Below are positions 1 to 6,572 of a stretch of 8,318 bases of DNA, piece after piece (the first letter of the stretch is position 1; each line of letters begins with the position of its first letter). Under the pieces are notes generated by a model. That model was given only the letters and a program-made list of their open reading frames with translations, was not told the DNA's origin and did not search any database. Both the position numbers and the translations under genes were made by a program. Source of the stretch: Bacteroidales bacterium (GTDB lineage Bacteria; Bacteroidota; Bacteroidia; Bacteroidales; P3); the NCBI GenBank assembly GCA_017632095.1, contig JAGBSA010000033.1, positions 1 through 8,318 on the forward strand. Reading direction: 5' to 3'.

Positions 1-1164
1 GAAAAAGCACCTTGTATTGTCTTTATAGATGAGATAGACGCCATAGGACGAGCAAGAGGTAAGAACTTAGCATCTGGATCTAATGATGAAAGAGAAAATA
101 CCTTGAATCAGTTGCTTACAGAAATGGATGGCTTTGGAACCAATGCAGGAGTTATCATCTTGGCTGCAACAAACAGAGTAGATATTCTTGATAAAGCTTT
201 GTTGAGAGCAGGACGTTTCGATCGCCAAATTCATGTTGAACTTCCGGATATCGAGGAACGTAAAGCTATATTCAAGGTTCATACCAAGGGTTTGAAGTAT
301 GATTCAAATGAAGTGGACTTAGAGTTCTTGTCAAAGCAAACTCCGGGATTCTCAGGTGCGGATATAGCAAATCTATGTAACGAAGCAGCTTTGATAGCAG
401 CCAGAAGCGATAAGAAAATCATAGGAAAACAAGATTTTCTTGATGCAGTAGATAGAATAATCGGCGGATTGGAAAAGAAAACCAAGATAATAAAGCCACA
501 AGAGAAGAAAACAATTGCTTACCACGAAGCAGGGCACGCCTCAGTCAGTTGGTTGTTGGAGCATGCCAATCCTTTGGTGAAAGTAACCATAGTTCCAAGA
601 GGACAAGCCTTAGGGGCAGCATGGTATCTTCCAGAAGAAAGACACATAACCACCAAAGCACAGTTGTTAGATCAAATGGTGTCGCTTTTAGGTGGGCGAG
701 CAGCCGAAGAACTCGTTTTTGGAGAGGTCTCAACCGGTGCTTTGAACGATTTAGAGAGAGTTACAAAGCAGGCTTACGCCATGGTAGTTTACTATGGTTT
801 GGATAAGGAAATAGGAAATTTGAGTTTCTACGATTCTTCTGGTCAAAGCGAATACGGATTCCAAAAACCATTTAGTGAAAAGACTGCAGAGAAAATCGAT
901 GAGCAAATTCGCAAAATGGTTGAAGAGGCTTATGATAGGGCAAAATCTCTTTTGAGAGACAATAGAGAAAAACTTGATGCGTTGGCTCAAATATTGGTTG
1001 AACGCGAGGTGATATTCCGTGAAGATGTTGAGGCGATTTATGGTCCTCGTCCTTGGAATGAAGAAATTGAAACCAAGAAAGAGGAATCTGAAATCAAGAA
1101 AGAAGAGACTGAAACCAAGAAAGAAGAATCTGAAATCAAGAAAGAAGAAATCGTTTCAGAGTAA
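1..1164 (+). CDS. ftsH: ATP-dependent zinc metalloprotease FtsH, C-terminal part (5' end outside window)
   Basis: FtsH is a membrane-anchored AAA+ protease that extracts and degrades membrane and short-lived cytosolic proteins. The reading frame is open from base 1, so 387 codons plus stop are visible; the N-terminal membrane segments and Walker A are missing. The visible part begins at Walker B (IVFIDEID, acidic pair at window residues 10-11). The second region of homology follows (ATNR near 56-59, then GRFDR with probable arginine fingers R72 and R75). The zinc-protease motif HEAGH is at 175-179 (bases 523-537), and the likely third zinc ligand is the Asp in LNDLE, residue 250. All catalytic residues in view are intact. 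The protein ends in a charged tandem-repeat tail, annotated separately. The next gene starts 16 bases after the stop, suggesting co-transcription. The family call is essentially certain. Confidence 0.97.
   Translation, partial: EKAPCIVFIDEIDAIGRARGKNLASGSNDERENTLNQLLTEMDGFGTNAGVIILAATNRVDILDKALLRAGRFDRQIHVELPDIEERKAIFKVHTKGLKYDSNEVDLEFLSKQTPGFSGADIANLCNEAALIAARSDKKIIGKQDFLDAVDRIIGGLEKKTKIIKPQEKKTIAYHEAGHASVSWLLEHANPLVKVTIVPRGQALGAAWYLPEERHITTKAQLLDQMVSLLGGRAAEELVFGEVSTGALNDLERVTKQAYAMVVYYGLDKEIGNLSFYDSSGQSEYGFQKPFSEKTAEKIDEQIRKMVEEAYDRAKSLLRDNREKLDALAQILVEREVIFREDVEAIYGPRPWNEEIETKKEESEIKKEETETKKEESEIKKEEIVSE
1069..1152 (+). repeat. Four 21-bp tandem repeats encoding a heptad tail of FtsH
   Basis: Four in-frame 21-bp units (1069-1089, 1090-1110, 1111-1131, 1132-1152) encode ETKKEES, EIKKEET, ETKKEES and EIKKEEI. 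They also form two 42-bp units that match at 38 of 42 positions by direct comparison, so a 42-bp duplication is the simplest origin. The tail follows the end of the protease domain (GPRPWNEE) and is just before the stop. Spacing and charge are compatible with a helical or disordered charged tail. No function is known to me. Confidence 0.93.
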
Positions 1165-1180
1165 AAAAAGAGACGAATAG

Positions 1181-1768
1181 ATGAAAGGCAGTTCCGAAAA
1201 GGAAAAAGTACTTAAGTTATTGAGATCTGCTTTACTTGATAAAGAAGATGAGGGCAACGGAACGTTCGTTGCCTCCTCTTGTAATTATTATCCGTTGGAC
1301 GATGAGCCAATTATGGTCTTTGCAGAGAAGTTTGTGAGCGGCAAAGGTAAGTTTGTGTATTGCGAAAGCGAAGAAGAATTTATCGGAAAGTTGAAAAATC
1401 TTAGGGCTTATCGCCAATGGAATAAAATTGTTGCCTTTTCGCCAAGTCTTCAAACCTACTTATCAAATTATGAAATCCACACTGAGATTGACGATGAGAA
1501 CACTACAGTTGGTATTGGCTTGTGTCATTCTCTTATTGCAAGGACTGGTTCAATTATTCTTACATCTGCACAAGGTGTAGGCAAACATTTGAAACATTTT
1601 CCTCCGATAATGATAGTTGTAGCCTTCGAATCGCAAATACAAGACAGCTACAAACAAACCTTAGAGCAACTTTCGGGAACTCCACCTCAATGGTTGTTGA
1701 GCATAAAGACCGGAGAGTTGATAGAAGAAGAGATTAGAGAGTTGTATATGTTTGTTATATCAGGGTAG
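1181..1768 (+). CDS. LUD-domain (LutC/YkgG-like) protein, function unknown
   Basis: This is a 195-residue soluble protein with no signal peptide or membrane segment. The central and C-terminal part resembles the LUD domain (old name DUF162) found in LutC/YkgG. The best visible landmark is the stretch around residues 110-130 (GLCHSLIARTGSIILTS), which matches the family's 'IAETGTLVL'-type core, followed by HFPPIMIVVAF. The Ser-Arg-Thr-Ala-Asp stretch that usually closes LutC is not evident; instead the protein ends in a stretch rich in E/I/L (TGELIEEEIRELYMFVIS). No lutA or lutB genes are nearby, so a role in lactate oxidation is not supported. The ATG at 1181 is 16 bases after the ftsH stop, and the next gene follows 25 bases after its own stop, so it sits inside the ftsH-cdsA unit. 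The domain assignment is fairly secure; the biochemical role is not known. Confidence 0.82.
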   Translation: MKGSSEKEKVLKLLRSALLDKEDEGNGTFVASSCNYYPLDDEPIMVFAEKFVSGKGKFVYCESEEEFIGKLKNLRAYRQWNKIVAFSPSLQTYLSNYEIHTEIDDENTTVGIGLCHSLIARTGSIILTSAQGVGKHLKHFPPIMIVVAFESQIQDSYKQTLEQLSGTPPQWLLSIKTGELIEEEIRELYMFVISG

Positions 1769-1793
1769 ATGTTAATTATATTAAAGTGAAAAT

Positions 1794-2624
1794 ATGAAAG
1801 ATTTAGTCAAAAGAACGCTTACGGGTGCTGTATATGTAATCAGTGTGATTATTGCAACGTGTATAAATAAGTATGTTGCGGCAATATATTTCGGAATCAT
1901 TGTTTTGTTGGGCTTAAAGGAATTTTTGCAAATCACAAAGCAAAAAGGAATAGGTCAAAATCAAGTAATGATTTATTTATCGTCCATTTTGGTTTATGCA
2001 TCTGTTGTTGCCTATGCTTGGAATGCTCAACCATACGCTTCTATCCTTATGTTCTCGGGCTTACTCTCTGTTTTGGGAATGCTGATTTCGGCTTTGTATC
2101 TGAAAAACGAAACACCGTTCACTTCACTTGCCTATTCGTTTACAGCTATCTTGTATATAACGCTTCCATTGGCTTTAAGCAATATGATATACGCCATGCA
2201 AGCAAACACAAACTATAACTTACTGCTTTCAATCTTTATTTTTGCTTGGTGTAACGACACGTTCGCATATCTTGTCGGTTGTAAAATTGGCAAAAACCGC
2301 CTTTTCGAACGACATTCTCCCAAAAAGAGTTGGGAAGGTTTCTTTGGAGGTTTGGCAGCCACCATTATAGCCGCTGTGATTATGCATTTGATTTATGGAA
2401 ACGGGCTTTTGATTTGGTTAGTTATCGCAATAGTTACTTCAATCATTGGAACACTTGGCGATTTGACTGAATCAATGTTCAAAAGACAAATGGGAGTAAA
2501 AGATAGCGGTAATATACTGCCCGGACATGGCGGAATACTCGACAGATTCGATATTCTGCTTTTGGTATTGCCTGCAGTATGGATTTGTCTTAGTCTTTTG
2601 GGGCAATTTTTCCCTGTTTTCTAA
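1794..2624 (+). CDS. cdsA: Phosphatidate cytidylyltransferase (CDP-diacylglycerol synthase)
   Basis: CdsA converts phosphatidic acid and CTP to CDP-diacylglycerol and pyrophosphate in the inner membrane, the entry point to all bacterial phospholipids. The 276-residue protein is hydrophobic with roughly seven or eight predicted membrane segments, a normal size for the family. The C-terminal CDP-DAG synthase signature is complete at residues 227-253: it opens with SMFKR, continues through KDSGNILPGHGG, and ends DRFD. This contains the conserved K-D and D-x-x-D-type metal-binding residues. A second conserved stretch, SPKKSWEGFFGG, precedes it and is also typical of the family. The ATG at 1794 has an AT-rich leader without a clear Shine-Dalgarno sequence. 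psd begins 37 bases downstream, consistent with one lipid-synthesis operon. Confidence 0.97.
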   Translation: MKDLVKRTLTGAVYVISVIIATCINKYVAAIYFGIIVLLGLKEFLQITKQKGIGQNQVMIYLSSILVYASVVAYAWNAQPYASILMFSGLLSVLGMLISALYLKNETPFTSLAYSFTAILYITLPLALSNMIYAMQANTNYNLLLSIFIFAWCNDTFAYLVGCKIGKNRLFERHSPKKSWEGFFGGLAATIIAAVIMHLIYGNGLLIWLVIAIVTSIIGTLGDLTESMFKRQMGVKDSGNILPGHGGILDRFDILLLVLPAVWICLSLLGQFFPVF

Positions 2625-2661
2625 ACTTGATTCTTGAATTTAATTAAAACAAAATAAAGAT

Positions 2662-3318
2662 ATGTATATACATAAAGAAGGTTACAAAATCAGTGCTATT
2701 GCAATAGCAGCAGCAATCTTGCTAACATCACTTTTAGTCTATATTTTAGATGAGTGGAATGTTTATTGGTATTTATGTGTTGCCGCTGTGTGGATTGTAA
2801 CAGGCGTAGTAGTACGCTTTTTCCGCATACCGAACCGAGAATTGGTCAATAACCCAAATCAAATCATAGGTTCGGCAGATGGAACAATTGTTGTGGTAGA
2901 AAAGGTTTTTGAACCAGAAGTGTTGAAAGAAGAATGTATTCAGATTTCTACCTTTATGAGCCCTAATAATGTGCATGTTAATCGTTATCCAGTGAGCGGT
3001 AAGGTGATTTATACAAACTATCACAGCGGCAGATACTTGATTGCGAAACACCCAAAGAGTTCTACGCTCAACGAACGCACGACTATATGTATAGAAACTG
3101 AGTGTGGTAAAAAGGTTGTGGTGCGTCAGATTGCCGGAGCTTTGGCTAGACGTATTGTATGCTACGCTAAGGAAGGTGAAGAGGTGAAACAAGGGGCTGA
3201 ACTCGGATTTATTAAATTTGGTTCGAGAGTTGATTTGTTCATTCCTTTGGATTCGACCATACATGTCGATTTAGAAGATAAGGTAAAGGGTGGTTTGTCA
3301 ATCTTGGCAAGTCTTTAA
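2662..3318 (+). CDS. psd: Phosphatidylserine decarboxylase proenzyme, short (PSD-A-like) form
   Basis: Psd decarboxylates phosphatidylserine to phosphatidylethanolamine at the membrane using a pyruvoyl group made by self-cleavage. The protein has 218 residues, the length of the short form rather than the roughly 300-residue E. coli type. Two hydrophobic segments are near the N terminus (about 10-30 and 35-52). Family landmarks follow in order: SADG near 71-74, FMSPNNVHVNRYPVSG near 98-113, a LNER stretch near 133-136, and the cleavage motif FGSR with the Gly187-Ser188 bond at bases 3220-3225. Ser188 would become the pyruvoyl residue, leaving a 31-residue alpha chain. The gene lies 37 bases after cdsA. 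A phosphatidylserine synthase gene (pssA), which would make its substrate, is not in this window. Confidence 0.96.
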   Translation: MYIHKEGYKISAIAIAAAILLTSLLVYILDEWNVYWYLCVAAVWIVTGVVVRFFRIPNRELVNNPNQIIGSADGTIVVVEKVFEPEVLKEECIQISTFMSPNNVHVNRYPVSGKVIYTNYHSGRYLIAKHPKSSTLNERTTICIETECGKKVVVRQIAGALARRIVCYAKEGEEVKQGAELGFIKFGSRVDLFIPLDSTIHVDLEDKVKGGLSILASL

Positions 3319-3357
3319 TTCTTCTGAAACAAAGATTTGATTTGCTCTTTTCAAGTT

Positions 3358-4068
3358 ATGGAAAATTCTTTTCAAGATTTGCCGATTCATAATCAAGTTT
3401 TGTACGAGGATAATCATATAATAGTGATTAACAAACGCTCTTCGCAGATAGTGCATGGAGACAAGACCGGAGACACACCTTTGGATGAAGAGGTGAAAGC
3501 TTATCTTAAAGCAAAGTATAATAAACCCGGTAATGTGTTTTGTGGACTTGTGCATCGTCTTGACAGACCTGTGAGTGGTGCTGTGATATTTGCAAAAACA
3601 GGAAAGGCGTTAGAGAGGCTTAATGCAATGATTAAAGAGCATTCAATAGCCAAAACGTATTGGGCAATTGTGAAAAACGCTCCGCCAAAGCCCAAAGATA
3701 CTTTGCGAAACTATCTTATAAGGAACGAAAAGCAGAACAAATCATACATAAGCAAAGAATCACCCAACTCAAAGTACGCAGAGTTGGATTATGAGCAAAT
3801 TGCAAAGAGTGAAAACTTTAATTTGTTGCAGGTAAACTTGAAAACAGGACGTCATCATCAAATAAGGGCACAACTCTCTTCAATCAACTGCCCCATAAAA
3901 GGCGATTTGAAGTATGGTTATCCTCGTTCTAATGCAGATGCTTCAATATCTTTGCATGCTCGAAAGCTTGTTTTCATACACCCGGTCAGCAAAGAAAAAA
4001 TAGAAATCATAGCACCGGTGCCACAAGACAAACTGTGGCAGTGGTTTGAACAAACAGTAAATAATTAA
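3358..4068 (+). CDS. RluA-family RNA pseudouridine synthase
   Basis: Enzymes of this family isomerise specific uridines in rRNA or tRNA to pseudouridine. The catalytic motif HRLDR is clear, with Asp69 (bases 3562-3564) as the expected nucleophile, preceded by FCGLV and followed by PVSGAVIFAKT. A second family motif, TGRHHQIRAQL, is near residues 162-172. No N-terminal S4 RNA-binding domain is present; the catalytic domain starts almost at once (VLYEDNHIIVINK), giving 236 residues. I chose the ATG at 3358. An in-frame TTG at 3337 would add seven residues without similarity to the domain and is less likely. The gene is 39 bases after psd and 14 bases before the next gene. RluA, RluC, RluD and TruC have closely similar catalytic domains, so the target uridine cannot be assigned from this sequence. 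Confidence 0.93.
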   Translation: MENSFQDLPIHNQVLYEDNHIIVINKRSSQIVHGDKTGDTPLDEEVKAYLKAKYNKPGNVFCGLVHRLDRPVSGAVIFAKTGKALERLNAMIKEHSIAKTYWAIVKNAPPKPKDTLRNYLIRNEKQNKSYISKESPNSKYAELDYEQIAKSENFNLLQVNLKTGRHHQIRAQLSSINCPIKGDLKYGYPRSNADASISLHARKLVFIHPVSKEKIEIIAPVPQDKLWQWFEQTVNN

Positions 4069-4082
4069 AAACAGAAAACGAT

Positions 4083-5150
4083 ATGAATAAGTTGTTATTT
4101 TCGATTTTGGCATTATGCCTTTCATTTGGGGCAATGTCGCAAAAGGATTGCCATATCAGTGGTAAAATGGATAAAAACAAAGCAGGACAATATGTTTACC
4201 TTACATACGGTAAGCAAGTGCTTGATAGTGCAATGGTGCAAGAAGATGCAAGTTTTGAAATTCGAACAAAGGCTGAAAACAAACTTTGCTCGCTATTGAT
4301 GAAAGGAGATAGGAGGGGAATCGATATGCTGACCGAGGCGGGTGAAATAAAGGTTGACTATCGTCAAGGTATAACAAAATGCGGTAAAGAAAATAGTTTG
4401 TTCGTGTCTTATCGCACATCGATTATTGCTTTGGGGGATAAACTAAATGACAAATTTGCAGAGATTCAGCAAGAAGCAATAAGCGATGAAGCAAAACAAG
4501 AAAAGATTAATAAGGAATACGAAATTTATCTTGTGGAATGCAAAAAGACGCTTGATGAATTGATAGATACTCATTCTAAATCTCAAGTTGCCGCTTGGGC
4601 ATTGGCAAGTCAAAGTTCGGATTTGAAACCTGGGGAATTTTTTGCTTGCTATGATAAACTTAGCTCTTTTGCTAAGGAATACCCTTCTTTGATTGCGGCT
4701 CATGAATTGTTCGTTGCATTGGATAATACTTCGGAAGGAAAGATGTTTGTCGATTTTACGATCAATAAAGGCTCGCTTGATGGTAAGGATGTTAAGTTTT
4801 CGGATTATGTAGGCAAGGGTAAATATACCTTAGTCGATTTTTGGGCAACTTGGTGTGGTCCTTGCAAGAGAGAAATCCCTAATTTGAGAGAGATATACAA
4901 AGATTTCGGAAGCGATATTACTGTTTTGAGCGTGGCAGTTTGGGATAAGAAAGAAGCAACCGAGAAATTCATAAAGCAAAACGATATGCCGTGGAATCAT
5001 ATCATAGATGCACAAAAAATACCTACTGATATTTATGGTATCCAAGGCATTCCTCAGATAATTCTTTTCGCACCTGACGGCACTGTGGTGAAGAGAGACC
5101 TAAGAGGAGAAGAGATTCGCAAAACCCTTAACGAAGTTTTGAAAAAATAG
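4083..5150 (+). CDS. Secreted DUF4369 / TlpA-like thioredoxin-fold protein
   Basis: This 355-residue protein is probably exported and acts as a thiol-disulfide oxidoreductase outside the cytoplasm. Residues 1-20 form a signal peptide (MNKLL, hydrophobic core, then FGAMSQ) with likely cleavage after Ser19; the following Cys lacks a lipobox, so a lipoprotein is not supported. Residues about 23-115 match the DUF4369 beta-rich domain typical of Bacteroidota. A helical linker spans about 115-220. The thioredoxin fold covers about 225-355, with the active site WCGPC at 257-261 (bases 4851-4865) and the cis-proline motif GIPQ (Pro324). Both redox cysteines are present. Proteins of this architecture are numerous in Bacteroidota and their partners are usually unknown; a cytochrome c maturation role (ResA-like) is possible but not shown by these neighbours. 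It is the last gene before the terminator hairpin. Confidence 0.92.
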   Translation: MNKLLFSILALCLSFGAMSQKDCHISGKMDKNKAGQYVYLTYGKQVLDSAMVQEDASFEIRTKAENKLCSLLMKGDRRGIDMLTEAGEIKVDYRQGITKCGKENSLFVSYRTSIIALGDKLNDKFAEIQQEAISDEAKQEKINKEYEIYLVECKKTLDELIDTHSKSQVAAWALASQSSDLKPGEFFACYDKLSSFAKEYPSLIAAHELFVALDNTSEGKMFVDFTINKGSLDGKDVKFSDYVGKGKYTLVDFWATWCGPCKREIPNLREIYKDFGSDITVLSVAVWDKKEATEKFIKQNDMPWNHIIDAQKIPTDIYGIQGIPQIILFAPDGTVVKRDLRGEEIRKTLNEVLKK

Positions 5151-5186
5151 AACGCCGATTCAGAATAAACGAAATAAGATTTTGTC

Positions 5187-5226
5187 AAATATTCCCGAAA
5201 GAAAATATAATCTTTCGGGAATATTT
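5187..5226 (+). terminator. Strong hairpin terminator ending the plus-strand operon
   Basis: Bases 5187-5202 and 5211-5226 are perfectly complementary over 16 bp (centre CCCGAAAGA / TCTTTCGGG) around an 8-base AT loop. The 3' arm ends in an A/T-rich stretch ending TTT, followed by ATTTAATG. It starts 36 bases after the TlpA-like gene's stop. It could also stop transcription coming from the tRNA side on the minus strand, since the stem is symmetrical, but the downstream tract in that direction is poor. Confidence 0.85.
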
Positions 5227-5258
5227 ATTTAATGACAAATCGTTTGCAAAGAGCCAAC

Positions 5259-5395
5259 TTCAAATTACAGAAAATCCTCTTTTCGTTTCCACGAAATAAC
5301 TCTTCGTTTCGCTCTTAACGAAACTTCGTTTTAATTTTCTAAAACTTGAATCTGATTTTCTAAAACTTCGTTTCGCTGAAAGGATTCAAATTACA
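5259..5395. repeat. Intergenic patch of short direct and inverted repeats (TTCGTTT-based)
   Basis: This gene-free patch in the convergent intergenic region contains several exact short repeats. A 14-base repeat (ATTTTCTAAAACTT) occurs at 5334-5347 and 5355-5368. A 12-base repeat (CTTCGTTTCGCT) is at 5302-5313 and 5366-5377. An 11-base repeat (TTCAAATTACA) is at 5259-5269 and 5385-5395, bracketing the patch. TTCGTTT itself occurs four times (5282, 5303, 5325, 5367), with inverted copies making small hairpins (5281-5286 with 5291-5296; 5306-5311 with 5319-5324). No open frame, Rho-independent terminator or known RNA was recognised here. It may be a decayed repeat element, or low-complexity AT-rich drift. 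Confidence 0.6.
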
Positions 5396-5436
5396 ATAAA
5401 AACGGAATAAAATTTAAGTGAAATTAGCTTTGAAAG

Positions 5437-5508
5437 TACTCTCGGCGGGACTCGAACCCGCAATGCAGGAACCGGAATCCTGTGTTTTATCCATTGAACT
5501 ACGAGAGT
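5437..5508 (-). tRNA. tRNA-Arg, anticodon CCG
   Basis: The minus strand folds into a full 72-base cloverleaf. The acceptor arms ACTCTCG and CGAGAGT pair over 7 bp with discriminator A at 5437. The D arm is short, GTTC/AAAC, with one weak pair. The anticodon stem CAGGA/TCCTG encloses loop TTCCGGT, so the anticodon is CCG (bases 5473-5475), reading CGG arginine codons. The T arm GCGGG-TTCGAGT-CCCGC is canonical. The 3' CCA is not encoded, so it must be added by CCA-adding enzyme. The gene starts 6 bases downstream of the corA stop on the same strand, and may be read from the corA promoter or one inside corA. Confidence 0.95.
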
Positions 5509-5514
5509 ATTCTT

Positions 5515-6459
5515 TTACAACCAGCGTTTCTTTTTGAAGTAGAAAAAGAACGCAATTACGATTACAATCATCACAGCTATGATTCCAATAAATACATATC
5601 TTGAATTTTGTAAAGGTAATTCAACATTCATACCATAGATACTTGAAATCACCGTAAGCGGAAGCATGATTGTCGAAAGGAATGTCAAGACTTTCATGAT
5701 TTCATTGGTCTTATTGGTCTGCAAAGAGTCGAATGTCTTTCCTAAACCTTCAATCAATTCTCCGTAGTCTTCGACCATATCGAACATTCTTTGATATTGG
5801 TCCAATATATTACCCCAGTAGTCTTCCATATCTTCGGCATAACCTTTGATACCTCCCGATTCAAATTTATGGAATACTCGAATTTGTGGTTTGAATGTTG
5901 TATTTAGCAAGATGATATTTTTCCTTGTCAAACTAAGATGCTCAATTACTTTGCCAGGTTTTTTAGTGAATATGTCATAGTTAATACTATCCACTTCGCC
6001 TCCAATACGCAGAATCAGCGTATAGGTTTCTACCATTAGTCTATCAAGCAAATTGTATAACAAAACGTCGGAAGAAGATGATATGGTTTCAATTAACTCT
6101 TCCTCATCTTTGGCATAAACTCCTTCATTGTAGTGTTTAACGGTTTGTTTCACTTGGTCGAAAAGGTTTTTCACCACCCAGTGAGAACGACCTATGGTTA
6201 CAATATAGTCATTGCCCCAAAAGACTTTTACTTCTTTCAGTCTGATGAATTTATTCGTCTTGTCAAGATACGGAAAGTGGAGTATAAGGAAGTAATAGTC
6301 ATCATACTCGTCTATTTTCGGTCTTTGGTTGGACGCTCTGCAGTCTTCAATATCCAAAGGGTGGAAGGCAAATGTCTCAGTTAAGTATTCATAATCGCTT
6401 TCGTCGGGATCAACGACGTGTAACCACTTTAGCTCTTCAAAATTGATAGTTTCAATCAC
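5515..6459 (-). CDS. corA: CorA-family divalent metal ion transporter (Mg2+/Co2+)
   Basis: CorA proteins form pentameric inner-membrane channels for Mg2+ and related ions. The 314-residue protein has the soluble N-terminal funnel domain with the family's FHPLDIEDC stretch near residues 31-39. The pore signature YGMN is at residues 275-278, at the end of TM1, and a periplasmic loop (VELPLQ) leads to TM2. A basic tail (KKKRWL) closes the protein. TM1 spans about 255-274 and TM2 about 287-308. The start is GTG at 6459-6457, five bases after AGGAGG; no better in-frame ATG lies upstream in the short leader. The family call is solid, while the transported ion is only assumed from the family. The same-strand tRNA-Arg lies just beyond the stop. 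Confidence 0.95.
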   Translation of the reverse strand: MIETINFEELKWLHVVDPDESDYEYLTETFAFHPLDIEDCRASNQRPKIDEYDDYYFLILHFPYLDKTNKFIRLKEVKVFWGNDYIVTIGRSHWVVKNLFDQVKQTVKHYNEGVYAKDEEELIETISSSSDVLLYNLLDRLMVETYTLILRIGGEVDSINYDIFTKKPGKVIEHLSLTRKNIILLNTTFKPQIRVFHKFESGGIKGYAEDMEDYWGNILDQYQRMFDMVEDYGELIEGLGKTFDSLQTNKTNEIMKVLTFLSTIMLPLTVISSIYGMNVELPLQNSRYVFIGIIAVMIVIVIAFFFYFKKKRWL

Positions 6460-6462
6460 CTT

Positions 6463-6471
6463 CTCCTCCTT
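6463..6471 (-). promoter_or_regulatory. Strong Shine-Dalgarno site for corA
   Basis: On the minus strand AAGGAGGAG (bases 6471-6463) ends three bases before the GTG start of corA, with the AGGAGG core about five bases upstream. It is a full match to the anti-Shine-Dalgarno end of 16S rRNA and decides the unusual GTG start. The other starts in the window have only AT-rich leaders. Confidence 0.85.
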
Positions 6472-6513
6472 TCTCTAATAAGCGTTTCTACATTCCAATC
6501 AAATTTTAGGCTG

Positions 6514-6521
6514 CAAAGGTA
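6514..6521 (-). promoter_or_regulatory. Bacteroidota-type -7 promoter box upstream of corA
   Basis: The minus strand reads TACCTTTGC, a full match to the TAnnTTTG -7 consensus of the Bacteroidota primary sigma factor. The element lies 55 bases upstream of the GTG start, implying a leader of about 45-50 bases. No clear TTTG -33 element is visible at the usual spacing; a run of T lies in that region. Assigning the start site would need 5'-end mapping. Confidence 0.6.
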
Positions 6522-6572
6522 AGAAAAAAAACGAATAAGTAAAATTTTTCTTCTCGAAATAAGACATAAAGG

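Noticed and set aside
545..806. Open frames on both strands within the ftsH protease domain
   Set aside because: Their translations are low-complexity or Arg/Ser/Leu rich, and they overlap the conserved HEAGH region of FtsH, whose frame explains the conservation.
1181..1768. Annotation as lactate utilisation protein LutC
   Set aside because: There are no lutA/lutB neighbours and the C-terminal motif typical of LutC is not seen; only the domain-level name is supported.
2773..3264. 163-codon open frame antisense to psd
   Set aside because: It lies wholly within the well-supported psd gene on the other strand, has no recognisable domain, and has no separate leader; a shadow of the real frame.
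3337..3357. TTG start adding seven residues to the pseudouridine synthase
   Set aside because: The ATG at 3358 is in frame, and the extra residues do not match the family; kept as an alternative only.
5187..5395. CRISPR array in the repetitive intergenic stretch
   Set aside because: Repeats are only 7-14 bases, irregularly spaced and of several kinds, with no cas genes.
5437..5460. tRNA 3' end as an attachment site of an integrated element
   Set aside because: No integrase, no duplicate of the tRNA 3' end in the window, and the flanking genes are housekeeping; the adjacent short repeats do not match the tRNA.
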